Shown here piece after piece: positions 49,698 to 58,191 of a stretch of 64,000 bases of DNA. The position numbers and the translations under genes are program-made. The notes beneath the pieces are model-generated. The model ran no database searches. It was not told the origin of the DNA and saw nothing but the letters and a program-made list of their open reading frames with translations. The first letter of the stretch is position 1. Each line of letters starts with the position of its first letter. This stretch comes from Tranzscheliella williamsii. Lineage: Eukaryota > Basidiomycota > Ustilaginomycetes > Ustilaginales > Ustilaginaceae. The stretch covers positions 62,001 through 126,000 of the forward strand of contig JALBYF010000047.1 of assembly GCA_023212725.1 (NCBI GenBank), read 5' to 3'.

Positions 49698-51317
49698 ATG
49701 AGGCTCTTACCCATCACAATTTTCGCGCTCGCTGGTCTCCTCACCAGCTCGACTGCGATGCCAAACGAGCCGCGATACACCTCGCTGCCATACGGGCAGG
49801 GTGAGGTGGGAAGCGCCTCATCCTCGACAATACCAAGCGCCGCTAACCCAGCTGTCTCTCACGGCATGGGTGGTCTTAGTTTCAGGCCTGACCGGCCGTC
49901 ATCAGCGCGGCCGTCGAAGCGGGGCTTACAGCGGCGTGCGGAGGGTGGGCGTTCCGTCTGGCAGGTTCTCTTTGGCACGCAGAAGCGGAGGGCAGTCCCT
50001 TCTGAGCGTCGGAGCAGGCCTTCCCGTCGGGCACGTCCCAATTCGGCGCTCGCCGCGGGCAAGCCGCGCAGAAGTAAGCGCGATGGAGCCTGCAAGCCGC
50101 CGTCCTCAGCCAAGGCCGCCTCTACGTCCGTTTCTGCAGCACCGACAGTAATACCGGGTGCCGGTGGCGACGGCAACAAGACGGTCACCAGCAGGTCCAT
50201 GGTAGGCTACTGGTCCGACTGGACTGCGTCCTCCTTCCCGTCCTCCAAGATCGATTTCACCAAGTTTGACATTGTCAACTACGCCTTTGCCATCCCCACA
50301 GCGAACTTTGACCTCTCCCTTCCCACCGATTCCTCCGGCGGCCTGCTCAAGGGCTTCGTGTCCGCTGCCAAGGCTGGCGACACCAAGGCCGTCCTGTCGA
50401 TCGGAGGGTGGGGAGGATCGCAGCACTTCAGCCCCGCAATGAAGTCGAGCACAACGCGCGCCACATTCGTCAAGAATATCCTCAAGTACTACAACCAGTA
50501 CCAGCTGGACGGTATTGATCTCGACTGGGAATATCCCGGCGAGGCAGGCGATGGCAATCAGTACGACGGCACGGATACCGCCAATTTCCAGACGTTTTTG
50601 CAGGAGCTTCGCACGGCGCTTCCGCAAGGCGCGCTCATCACGGCGGCTGTTTCGTTCAATCCCTGGACAGGGGCGAATGGTCAGCCGGTCGGGAGCGTCG
50701 AGCGGGCGGCGAGCGCGATGGACTACATCATCATTATGAACTACGATGTGTGGGGTTCCTCGGGGAACCCGGGGCCGAATGCGCCGCTTGCGGATTTGTG
50801 TGGCAACTCGACGCAGCCTAGCGCGAACGGAGCCGCGGGGGTCAAGGCGTGGTCGGCGGCGGGGATGCCGCGGGACAAGATCCTGCTGGGCATTCCGTCG
50901 TACGGATACATCAACACGTCGTCCAAGACCAAGCTGCGGCAGCGTGCCGTGGCAGTAGAAACGGCGGAACCCCCCGCGAAGCGTGCCACCACCCTCAAGA
51001 ACATGAGCGGCAGCACCGGGTCGGGGCAGGTCAACTTCGACTCGCTCGTCGCGCAGGGCGCGCTCAAGAAGGGCGCCGACGGTCTCTTCGACGCCGCAGG
51101 CGGCTACACCAAGTATTGGGACGACTGCTCCGACACACCCTTCCTGGCTGACGGCACGACCGTCATCACGTACGACGACACCTCCTCGCTCTACGACAAG
51201 GGCGCTTTCGCCACCGCCGCCGGCATCGCCGGCCTCGCCATGTGGAGCATCGACGGCGACACCGACAACTGGGACCTCACCAACGCCGCCATTGCCGGTA
51301 TGAGCTCTGCCGTGTAG
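49698..51317 (+). CDS. Secreted GH18 chitinase with basic propeptide
   Basis: 539 aa from ATG at 49698 (the open frame begins three codons earlier at a TTG). Signal peptide MRLLPITIFALAGLLTSSTA, then about 150 residues of low-complexity, strongly basic sequence with dibasic sites (RPSKRGLQRRAEGG, TQKRRAVPSERRSR, KPRRSKRDG) that suit Kex2 processing. The catalytic domain starts with MVGYWSDWTASSFP near 170. It includes the chitin-binding strand KAVLSIGGWGGSQHFS and the GH18 signature DGIDLDWE at 271-278, with Glu278 as the acid catalyst. MDYIIIMNYDVWG and a C-terminal GLAMWSIDGD (last-strand Trp) complete the barrel. All catalytic residues are present, so it should hydrolyse chitin, probably in cell-wall remodelling or separation. 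No chitin-binding module or GPI signal is seen. Confidence 0.92.
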   Translation: MRLLPITIFALAGLLTSSTAMPNEPRYTSLPYGQGEVGSASSSTIPSAANPAVSHGMGGLSFRPDRPSSARPSKRGLQRRAEGGRSVWQVLFGTQKRRAVPSERRSRPSRRARPNSALAAGKPRRSKRDGACKPPSSAKAASTSVSAAPTVIPGAGGDGNKTVTSRSMVGYWSDWTASSFPSSKIDFTKFDIVNYAFAIPTANFDLSLPTDSSGGLLKGFVSAAKAGDTKAVLSIGGWGGSQHFSPAMKSSTTRATFVKNILKYYNQYQLDGIDLDWEYPGEAGDGNQYDGTDTANFQTFLQELRTALPQGALITAAVSFNPWTGANGQPVGSVERAASAMDYIIIMNYDVWGSSGNPGPNAPLADLCGNSTQPSANGAAGVKAWSAAGMPRDKILLGIPSYGYINTSSKTKLRQRAVAVETAEPPAKRATTLKNMSGSTGSGQVNFDSLVAQGALKKGADGLFDAAGGYTKYWDDCSDTPFLADGTTVITYDDTSSLYDKGAFATAAGIAGLAMWSIDGDTDNWDLTNAAIAGMSSAV

Positions 51318-51989
51318 TCCCGCCCCCCCCCTCCCCCATCCCTACCGTCCCTGAGCACCTTCCGAGAGCTGCACAAGCTTCCAGGACTCGCCCCTCCCAA
51401 GCAACCCCCCCAATGCCCCTCTCGCCCTCTCCCTCTCCCCTCTCCCATTCCCTTGCCCAGTTCACGATAAACCCCGTTGGACACTTTGTATGTTGCTCGG
51501 AGGGGAATATGCGAATTGCTGTTGTGCGTGCGGAGACCGTGTGGCCGTGGCGAAGCGCGCGGGAGCGGAGTCTGTGTGGCAGGGCGGCGACGGACGGCGA
51601 CGTGGCAGCCGCGTGTGCGCCGTGGTGCAGCCCACCTGCTCCGGCAGCCGCGGGGAGGCGCAGATGAGGTGGTGCGCCGTGCCACCGCACATCGGCGTGC
51701 GGCTGTAGTTCATAAAGTCGGCGGTGGTCGTGTGGCCAGGATAGTTAGTATTCCGATCGGCTTCATCGAGATAAGCAACCGTGAGATTAACGCATCTGCG
51801 CCATGGGGCGGACATGATGCTCGTGGCAGCGCCGTTATCAACCGACCGTGTGCGGCTAGGCTGCAAGGCTCGGCACGGGCGAATGAAGAGGTGGCGGCTC
51901 AGCAGCATATAAGGCCGCTAGGGCGGCTTGGATGGACTGACGTCGCCATACGAAGTTTTCCGGCGTCTGACCCAGCTTGCGGCTTCAGG
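51318..51989. other. Intergenic
   Basis: Chitinase 3' flank and promoter of the dehydrogenase. A long open stretch continues upstream of the dehydrogenase ATG but has no start or domain. A C-rich run follows the chitinase stop at 51321-51335. Confidence 0.45.
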
Positions 51990-53124
51990 ATGCCGCGTTC
52001 CGAAGCGGTGCGCCACCTGGCGCTGTGCGACAAGTCGTCTGCTGCGCCGCCGCTCCGAATCTGCTTCTTGCCGGCGGAGTCGTCGCGGGCGTGCTTCGAT
52101 GTGAGCGAGCTGGTAGCGGCGGTGTCGCGGCAGGTGTCACTGTTTGCGTCGGCAGTGGTGGTGCAGGCGGAGGCGGACGGGGAGACGGATGCTGTGTTTT
52201 GGCTGCCTGGGCCTGGGGCGGGGAATGTGGCGGGGGAGCTGGCGGCCGTGCTGGCGCAGGCACCACGGGCCTACTTCGTGCAGCTGCCGATGACGGGCGT
52301 GGAGGAGTACATGGCGCTGATCAGGGAGAGCGGCGGGCGGATCCGGTGGAGCTGTGCCAAGGTATGTAGCGGTGTGGGGTGGCGGTGGGATGCAAGCTGA
52401 CGCCGGTGCCTTCGGTGGGCAGGGGTGCTATGCGGGCCAGGTCGCCGAGCACGCGCTGGCGATGGCCCTCTGCCTGCTGCGCGGGCTCTCGATGGCCGTG
52501 CCGCCGGCCGCCGACCGCGTCCGCTCGCTCGCCCACAGCTCGGTCCTCATCGTCGGCCCAGGCGCCATCGGCTCCGCTTTCCAGCAGCTCCTAGCCCCCT
52601 TCCACTGCACCATCCGCACAGCATCGTCAACGTCGACCAGAGCCGAACTCGCCACGGCACTGCACACCGCAGACATCGTCCTCCTCTCCTGCCCGCTCAC
52701 CGACCGCACCCACGCCCTCTTCGCAGCAGACACCCTCACCCACATGCAGCAACACAGCATCCTGATCAACATCGCCCGCGCCGGCATCGTGGTCACCGAA
52801 GACCTGCTCGCCGCGCTCGAGCACGGCGCCCTCGCCGCCGCCGCCCTCGACGTTGTCGCCCTAGCACCACTGCAAACCCCGCAGCCGGAATCCACTGCCA
52901 AAACCAGCATGCCGGCGCCGGATCTGCGCGCCAGAATCCATGCCCTCGAACAGCAGGGAAAGTTGTTGATTACACCCCACTCCGCCCTCCCCACCGCAGC
53001 GATCAAGGAGCTCCTGGCACAGAGGATCGTGGACAACGTCAGCCGTTTACTCGCATCCCGCGGCGGTGCGGACAGGCTACACCAGAGCTTCCTGGGCATG
53101 GTCGATCCACACAAGGGCTACTGA
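51990..53124 (+). CDS. D-isomer-specific 2-hydroxyacid dehydrogenase family, two exons, catalytic Glu replaced
   Basis: Exons 51990-52361 and 52423-53124; the 61-nt intron has donor GTATGT, branch GCTGAC and acceptor GGGCAG. Product 357 aa. The N-terminal 'catalytic' domain is short and diverged. The second exon holds the NAD-binding fold: CYAGQVAEHALAMALCLLRG, VLIVGPGAIGSAF (dinucleotide loop near 169), VLLSCPLTDRTHALF, and NIARAGIVVTEDLL with the substrate-binding Arg at about 243. The catalytic His is kept in ITPHSA (about 310). The conserved Glu, 29 residues after the Arg in LDVxxxEP, is Ala here (LDVVALAP). An insertion rich in Pro/Gln follows. Substrate unknown; activity may be altered or lost. 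Confidence 0.85.
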
Positions 53125-53263
53125 GCCTTCTTGTCTCTCATTTCATCAATATACAACGACTGACTGCAACAGTGTTGGGCCTACTGTGCTGCTCCGAAGC
53201 GGGCGATAGATCACTGTTGCATGCGGCTAGCCTATCGAAGGGGTGTTGGTGAGTGGCAGAGCC

Positions 53264-56200
53264 CTATGAGCGCAGTGGAGAGACGTCGTTGGAGGTAAAG
53301 AAGGAAGCAAGTCGTGTGGTGCAGGCGGACGACATCAAACGTGTCTTTCCTGTTGAGGGCGGCGCCGAGTCGCGTGACGACAAAGGCTCCTCGGAAGCCA
53401 GCTTCGTCGACTGTGGACGTCGGGTGATCTGGCCTACTGACTTGATGCGTGCGTTGCGAAAGGCCGAGAAGGAGATAGATGCTTTGCTGTGCTGCGAAGA
53501 GACATTGTCGTTGGTCAGAAGGAGGCGGTTGGCGCCAGCCTGCGGATCCAATCGGGACCTGGCTATGCCGGCATGCAGAAGAAGCCACTGAAAGCCAACG
53601 GGTACGGGCAAGCTAAGCGCTTGCATGTCGAGCAAGAGGAGGAGCAAGAATGCGTCCGGCCGCGTTGCCGTCCACCTTCCGCGAGAGTTCCATGCCATCC
53701 GAGACACGAGCATCCTGAGCATCTCGTCAGTGGTCCGAGGCGGTGATGGCATTCGAGTGGCCATAGGGTCTGTCCCACAAACAGAATTAGAGTTATCCGA
53801 GTCCTCCGATCTACGGCATGCAATGGCCTGGACGGAGGATTGCGCATCAGTCGACGATCCATGGCATGACAGACGACCCTCCATGTCCAAGCGTCCCGTC
53901 GCTTTTTGTAAAGCTTCTTGAAAGCCTCGACGTATCTGCTTCACCGTGAAGGATCTGGGTCGCCGCTTTTTGCTGCGTGGCCTCATATTGGGACGACGAC
54001 CGAAGATGTCAAGCACAGCGTCATAGAAGCGTGTGTCCGGTAGTAAAGCCGTTCTCGCCAATTGTACCTCGGTGCTTTTGGTGGATGTGCCCTTAGTTGG
54101 GTCGATCAACAGCCTGTCGGACCTGTATGTCGACAGGGCGCGCGCCAGGCCCCAGTGGTGCAGCAAGAATTTGTACTCGCGTTTGGCCACAGCTTTGGCG
54201 GCTATGCACCTTAGCCCCTCGCTCCGTGTCTTGAGGTGCGATCGCTGCCTCTTGCTACCGACCAACCGGGCGGCCGAAACAACCCCGGCAGCTGCCAAAT
54301 TCCATCCCTTGGCAACGGCCGTCGTGGATGAACGGGCTGATGGCCTGCGCAGTCCGGTGCGAGGCGATCGAAACGGCACAGGGCGTACCCGGGACGCAGC
54401 CCGAGTAGGGGTCCGGCTTCGGGGCCAGTTGCCGGCCTCTCTGGCCAGCACCTGCATAAGCACGGTAGCCGCTTCCACAGGGACCCGCCATGGTGTGCGG
54501 GCAACGTCGCTGTGGCGCACCTGCTGCGAGCTTTGCAGACTTGTGCGCTTGAGAAGACGCCAGATCCGCAAGGCAAGTCCGGTTTTTCCGGCTTTGGCAG
54601 CCAAATTCAGCACCGCAGTTAGGACATGAGGCTCGAGAATCGCGTGCCGCCCTGATCGATCCACCCTTGGCCTCAAGCGTCTATCAAGAACAGCATGGAA
54701 CGAAAGCTGAAGCTTACGAGAGCGTCGATGCTTGTGGAGGGACGGATAGATACGCATTACCAGCGCCTTGACATCGACATGACCAGGATCCTGTCGAGAA
54801 CGCTGGAGAAAAAGCGCCGAGGAGGTAACGTGCTGGATCAGCGCAACAAGGCGATAGGAGTCCGCCTTTTGGATAGCTGCATCGATCTGCGCGATCATAA
54901 GACTTTGACTGCCCTTTCCAGCTCGAGCTGGTCCTGACCCGCGCTTCTCTACTGGACGCAGGCACCTACCGGTAATGCCCCGATCGTAATCACGGGCTTC
55001 ATCTGCATCCTTTAATGTCTGCAGATTTTGTCTTGTCGATCCTTGTGTCTCCACCCTTGAAATGGGAGTGCTACTCTGATCCACGCTGGCATGATCGACG
55101 GTGAGCACGGCGCGCGCCAGAGACTCGTATCGCTTTGTGGTGGCCTGCCGCAATATCGTGTTGAATGTGACGGCATCGGGTGCAAGCGTAGGTTGACGGA
55201 TTTGGGTCATGTGTTGGAACACTTCCTTGCAGATGGCGGGCGAACCCAAGGTGGCGAGTGAATAGTGGATAAGCTGGTTGTAGCTGGTCTGGCTGAGCGG
55301 CGGCCTTACTACTGGACTACCGCGTATTACCATGGTTCCGTTGGAATCGTCCGCGGCTCCGCTTGGCAATGTCTGGATGTACTCTCGTAGGTAGTATCTC
55401 AGGGTAGCCGCTGCAAGTTGCAGGGTTACTTGATCGGCCGAAGACTGTGGAGATAATAGCGCTGACGCTTGTGCTTGATCAAGTGCTACCGTCTCCTCGA
55501 AGCGACAGGATGCTGATATAATCCAGGCTATCTCGGGCCCGCTTGCAGCCGGTGGGATGGGTAGGCGACCGGCCCTGACCAGCCGGCACAAGGCCACTAG
55601 GCACTCAGCATATTCGGTCCTCCTGGCACTCAGAGCGCGCTGTACCTTTTCACGGCCGGCTAGCGAGTGCTCGCCGTTGTTACGCATGAGTGTACGTTCA
55701 ATTCGTTGGAGGGCGCTTTGCACTTGACGTAGGGCTTGTGAGCTTGGTCGCCCTAGCTCTACAGCAAGAGCCGCTTGCTGTCGAGCGGGGAAGCGCGTAC
55801 GGCTAACATCTTTCTTGGCACGCCACCAGGAGAGCACCTCGCTAACGTAGATGTTGACGGCTTCGAGTGTCATATCGGATTGAATCAGCGCTCGGATTAT
55901 AGCAGTTTGGCTTGCGCCGGACCTTGGAAGGTATGAAGTGCGCATAGAATAGACAAGCTGAGTCGCTGCGTCATAATGTTCCATAGTGGCGAATCCCCTG
56001 CCAGGTCTTGAGTCATTCGGAGATTTGAAGAGCGTGAGCTGGGAGACTAAGCTTTGAGCATGTGAAAAGATCTGAGAGTTAAGCTCTGCTTGAGAGGTAG
56101 GCTGGATAGGCTGATGGTCCTTGTTTTCTGGTCTTGTTTGCTGATCATCGTTGTCTTGTGCTCTACCTTTACCTTTTCCGCTGCAGGTAGAAGAGCGACC

Positions 56201-57088
56201 GGGGCAAGGCTGCTGAAAGGAACGTGTGTCTATGCCTATACGGTCGAGCATGTGCTGGAAAAGACGACTGGCAGCGATGTGCTTGCCGTGCTGCGACAAG
56301 TGCTGCGAGCAAAGGAGAGTTGCTGCTCGCGCAAGTTGCTTAGCATATTGGCTCTCCCGAGATCTGACGCGATGCGACAGGTGTAGGATATTACGAGACA
56401 GCTTGATAAGTGTGGCAGGGGGCGACGGCGATGCCACATGGACCAGCTTGTGTACTTCTGCAAAGAGTGTGCGCATGCGGTCAAGGTTGACCGTGACAGC
56501 GCTTGAAGGTGTGGAGGCCGGAGTTGCTGAAAAGGATTGAGGCCGGTCACCGTATATTGGCTCTTCTTGGCTGGCGGCGTCGGTTACGGAAAGAGGTGGG
56601 CGATGGAAAGGGGTGAGCGGCGGTTGAGGCGGGTGATAATGATGCCGCAGGAAAGTGAAGTGGGAAGGCTGGTCCTGGTCAGATTCGGCATCCATTGAAG
56701 AAAGCTGATGAGCAGCGTCCGAGTAGTGAGAGTCGAGAAGGGGTGGGAAAGCACGCAGGGCATGTGAGGGAGAAGTGTGTAGCTTTCTCGGTCGATGTGC
56801 CGACGCTTGGTGGTCAGTGCCGGAATGGCATGAAGGGGGATAGAGAAACGACAGCCATCCAGGACGGGACTGTGATGGCGACGGGGCTGAAGAATAGGGA
56901 AGAGGCGCTGCAGGCCATGATGACGATTTTCGACGTAAGGGAGGGCATGATGGTGGGCTGGAAATGTCGGCGGGCAGCCTTGATGGGCCAGCGATGTTAG
57001 CAACCGTTGTCTCGCTGCTCAGACCATACCGGCGATGTTGGTAGAAGCAGGCGTCACCGGCACTGGAAAGGAGGTGCTTGTGGCGCAT
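53264..57088 (-). CDS. Large PPR-type protein, probably mitochondrial
   Basis: 1274 aa, intronless, ATG at 57088. The N terminus is basic and Ser/Tyr-rich, compatible with mitochondrial import, followed by about 170 residues of Ser/Pro-rich sequence. Helical repeats appear from about residue 200. The clearest pentatricopeptide unit is YNQLIHYSLATLGSPAICKEVFQHMTQIRQPTLAPDAVTFNTILRQATTKRY near 620-670, with the PD(A/V)xTFNxLL signature. Others are weaker: HVLTAVLNLAAKAGKTGLALRIWRLLKR near 845 and TRFYDAVLDIF near 1015. PPR proteins bind single-stranded organelle RNA and act in its stability, processing or translation. No catalytic domain is recognised. The RNA target and orthology cannot be read from sequence. 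A shorter product starting at a downstream Met is possible. Confidence 0.75.
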   Translation of the reverse strand: MRHKHLLSSAGDACFYQHRRYGLSSETTVANIAGPSRLPADISSPPSCPPLRRKSSSWPAAPLPYSSAPSPSQSRPGWLSFLYPPSCHSGTDHQASAHRPRKLHTSPSHALRAFPPLLDSHYSDAAHQLSSMDAESDQDQPSHFTFLRHHYHPPQPPLTPFHRPPLSVTDAASQEEPIYGDRPQSFSATPASTPSSAVTVNLDRMRTLFAEVHKLVHVASPSPPATLIKLSRNILHLSHRVRSRESQYAKQLARAATLLCSQHLSQHGKHIAASRLFQHMLDRIGIDTRSFQQPCPGRSSTCSGKGKGRAQDNDDQQTRPENKDHQPIQPTSQAELNSQIFSHAQSLVSQLTLFKSPNDSRPGRGFATMEHYDAATQLVYSMRTSYLPRSGASQTAIIRALIQSDMTLEAVNIYVSEVLSWWRAKKDVSRTRFPARQQAALAVELGRPSSQALRQVQSALQRIERTLMRNNGEHSLAGREKVQRALSARRTEYAECLVALCRLVRAGRLPIPPAASGPEIAWIISASCRFEETVALDQAQASALLSPQSSADQVTLQLAAATLRYYLREYIQTLPSGAADDSNGTMVIRGSPVVRPPLSQTSYNQLIHYSLATLGSPAICKEVFQHMTQIRQPTLAPDAVTFNTILRQATTKRYESLARAVLTVDHASVDQSSTPISRVETQGSTRQNLQTLKDADEARDYDRGITGRCLRPVEKRGSGPARAGKGSQSLMIAQIDAAIQKADSYRLVALIQHVTSSALFLQRSRQDPGHVDVKALVMRIYPSLHKHRRSRKLQLSFHAVLDRRLRPRVDRSGRHAILEPHVLTAVLNLAAKAGKTGLALRIWRLLKRTSLQSSQQVRHSDVARTPWRVPVEAATVLMQVLAREAGNWPRSRTPTRAASRVRPVPFRSPRTGLRRPSARSSTTAVAKGWNLAAAGVVSAARLVGSKRQRSHLKTRSEGLRCIAAKAVAKREYKFLLHHWGLARALSTYRSDRLLIDPTKGTSTKSTEVQLARTALLPDTRFYDAVLDIFGRRPNMRPRSKKRRPRSFTVKQIRRGFQEALQKATGRLDMEGRLSCHGSSTDAQSSVQAIACRRSEDSDNSNSVCGTDPMATRMPSPPRTTDEMLRMLVSRMAWNSRGRWTATRPDAFLLLLLLDMQALSLPVPVGFQWLLLHAGIARSRLDPQAGANRLLLTNDNVSSQHSKASISFSAFRNARIKSVGQITRRPQSTKLASEEPLSSRDSAPPSTGKTRLMSSACTTRLASFFTSNDVSPLRS

Positions 57089-57717
57089 GAAGGTACCATC
57101 GCCTGACGAGGGACCGCACCTCGATCTCCTCTGGAATGGTCGGCAAGCCCCACTAGATCACGCGCTCCATCGGTTGTGACGGCTCTTGGCTCTTAGCTCT
57201 ACGTCTGGAACTTGGCTCTTAGCTCTACGTCTGGAAGGTGGACGCAAGGCGGGGTATGGACATGGAAATCGAGTGAGCTGGCGATGATAGTCGGCGCCAC
57301 GCAGCTGTTACAATACTAGTGCTGTTTGTAGGAAGAAGGCCAAGAATGATTCCAAGTACAAAAGTCCGCACCAGCACACAGTGCTGTGATCGCCTAGACA
57401 GAACAGGGCGATAGCTGCCGATATATGCTGCACTGATGGCTGTTACAGCAGATGAGCTGAGCAACTGGCGCAACTGTCTATGGTGGGATCGTCGATAGGG
57501 ATGGATTGTCAAGGTGAGGGACGGCTCTTGATGTGATTGGTGATGCGACATGGATTCAGATTCTTCTCGACCGGGCCCAAGAGTAACAAAAACACGGAAA
57601 GGTTCTCCTCTTCTCTTCCATCGGTGTTAGACTGTTCAACCCAGGTGACAAAGGATCATAACCATTTGTCCCTGCTAAGAGTATATATAGGCAATATTTA
57701 TAAGTAGAACAAATCTG
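57089..57717. other. Intergenic with tandem duplication
   Basis: Promoter of the PPR-type gene and upstream region of the tRNA-Ala gene. It contains a perfect 26-bp tandem duplication (57185-57236) and AT-rich TATA-like sequence at about 57690-57712 just before the tRNA. Confidence 0.5.
57185..57236. repeat. Perfect 26-bp tandem duplication
   Basis: Two identical copies, 57185-57210 and 57211-57236, beginning CTTGGCTCTTAGC. That 13-mer recurs once more at 58085-58097 in the leader of the nucleolin-like gene. It lies about 100-150 nt upstream of the PPR-type gene's ATG. Confidence 0.85.
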
Positions 57718-57809
57718 GGGGATTTAGCTCAGTTGGTAGAGCATTCGCTTAGCATCTCTTTGATTGTCTAAATTGTGAAAGGTCGCGTGTTCGACTCATG
57801 CAGTCTCCA
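57718..57809 (+). tRNA. tRNA-Ala (anticodon AGC), with intron
   Basis: Acceptor stem GGGGATT (57718-57724) pairs with AGTCTCC (57802-57808), using two G-U pairs; the discriminator is A57809. The D arm GCTC-AGTTGGTA-GAGC (57727-57742) carries the A-box sequence. The anticodon arm is TTCGC, loop TTAGCA with anticodon AGC, then an intron of about 20 nt inserted after position 37, then T and GTGAA closing the stem. The T arm is GCGTG-TTCGACT-CATGC with the B-box GTTCGACTC. A run of T residues starting at about 57821 serves as the Pol III terminator. The T stem and acceptor stem contain G-U pairs, weaker than in canonical alanine tRNAs. Positions 3 and 70 give G-U/T pairing rather than the usual G3-U70 check, so identity rests on the anticodon. 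Confidence 0.85.
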
Positions 57810-57819
57810 CTCTTCAGCT

Positions 57820-57829
57820 TTTTTTTTTC
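57820..57829 (+). terminator. Pol III T-run terminator of the tRNA gene
   Basis: Run of about nine or ten T residues roughly ten nt after the tRNA 3' end, the standard RNA polymerase III stop signal. Confidence 0.75.
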
Positions 57830-58191
57830 TGGCTCCGGTTCTGGAGTCATTGCGCGACTCCCGAGCTTCTGAGAAAAGTTAGTTAGGCTCCAAGAAAAAG
57901 TTGTTTGGCGGGCGCGGCTTGATCCACTTTTTCCATTTTTTCATTTTTTGCTCAAGTCAAAATTTGGCAAAACTTCAGGGAAACTTTTTCAGCTCGTGCA
58001 GATAGAAAGTAGTATTGCAGCCTCAGCTGGACCGGTACTCGCTCCAGTGCCCAACGTCCGTTGACCAAAGTACTGAAGTGTCTACTTGGCTCTTAGCAGA
58101 GGCCAACTCGCCCTTCTCTCCCTTCCACACTCATCCATCCAATACTCCCTTTCTCCAGTCCGTTCCATCCATCCACACCGCACAAGCCAAT
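57830..58191. other. Promoter and leader of the nucleolin-like gene
   Basis: T- and A-rich at first, then C/T-rich up to the ATG at 58192, typical of a highly expressed gene's leader. It carries the 13-mer CTTGGCTCTTAGC at 58085-58097. The reading frame is open through much of it, but no ATG precedes 58192 in frame except by alternative start codons. Confidence 0.5.
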
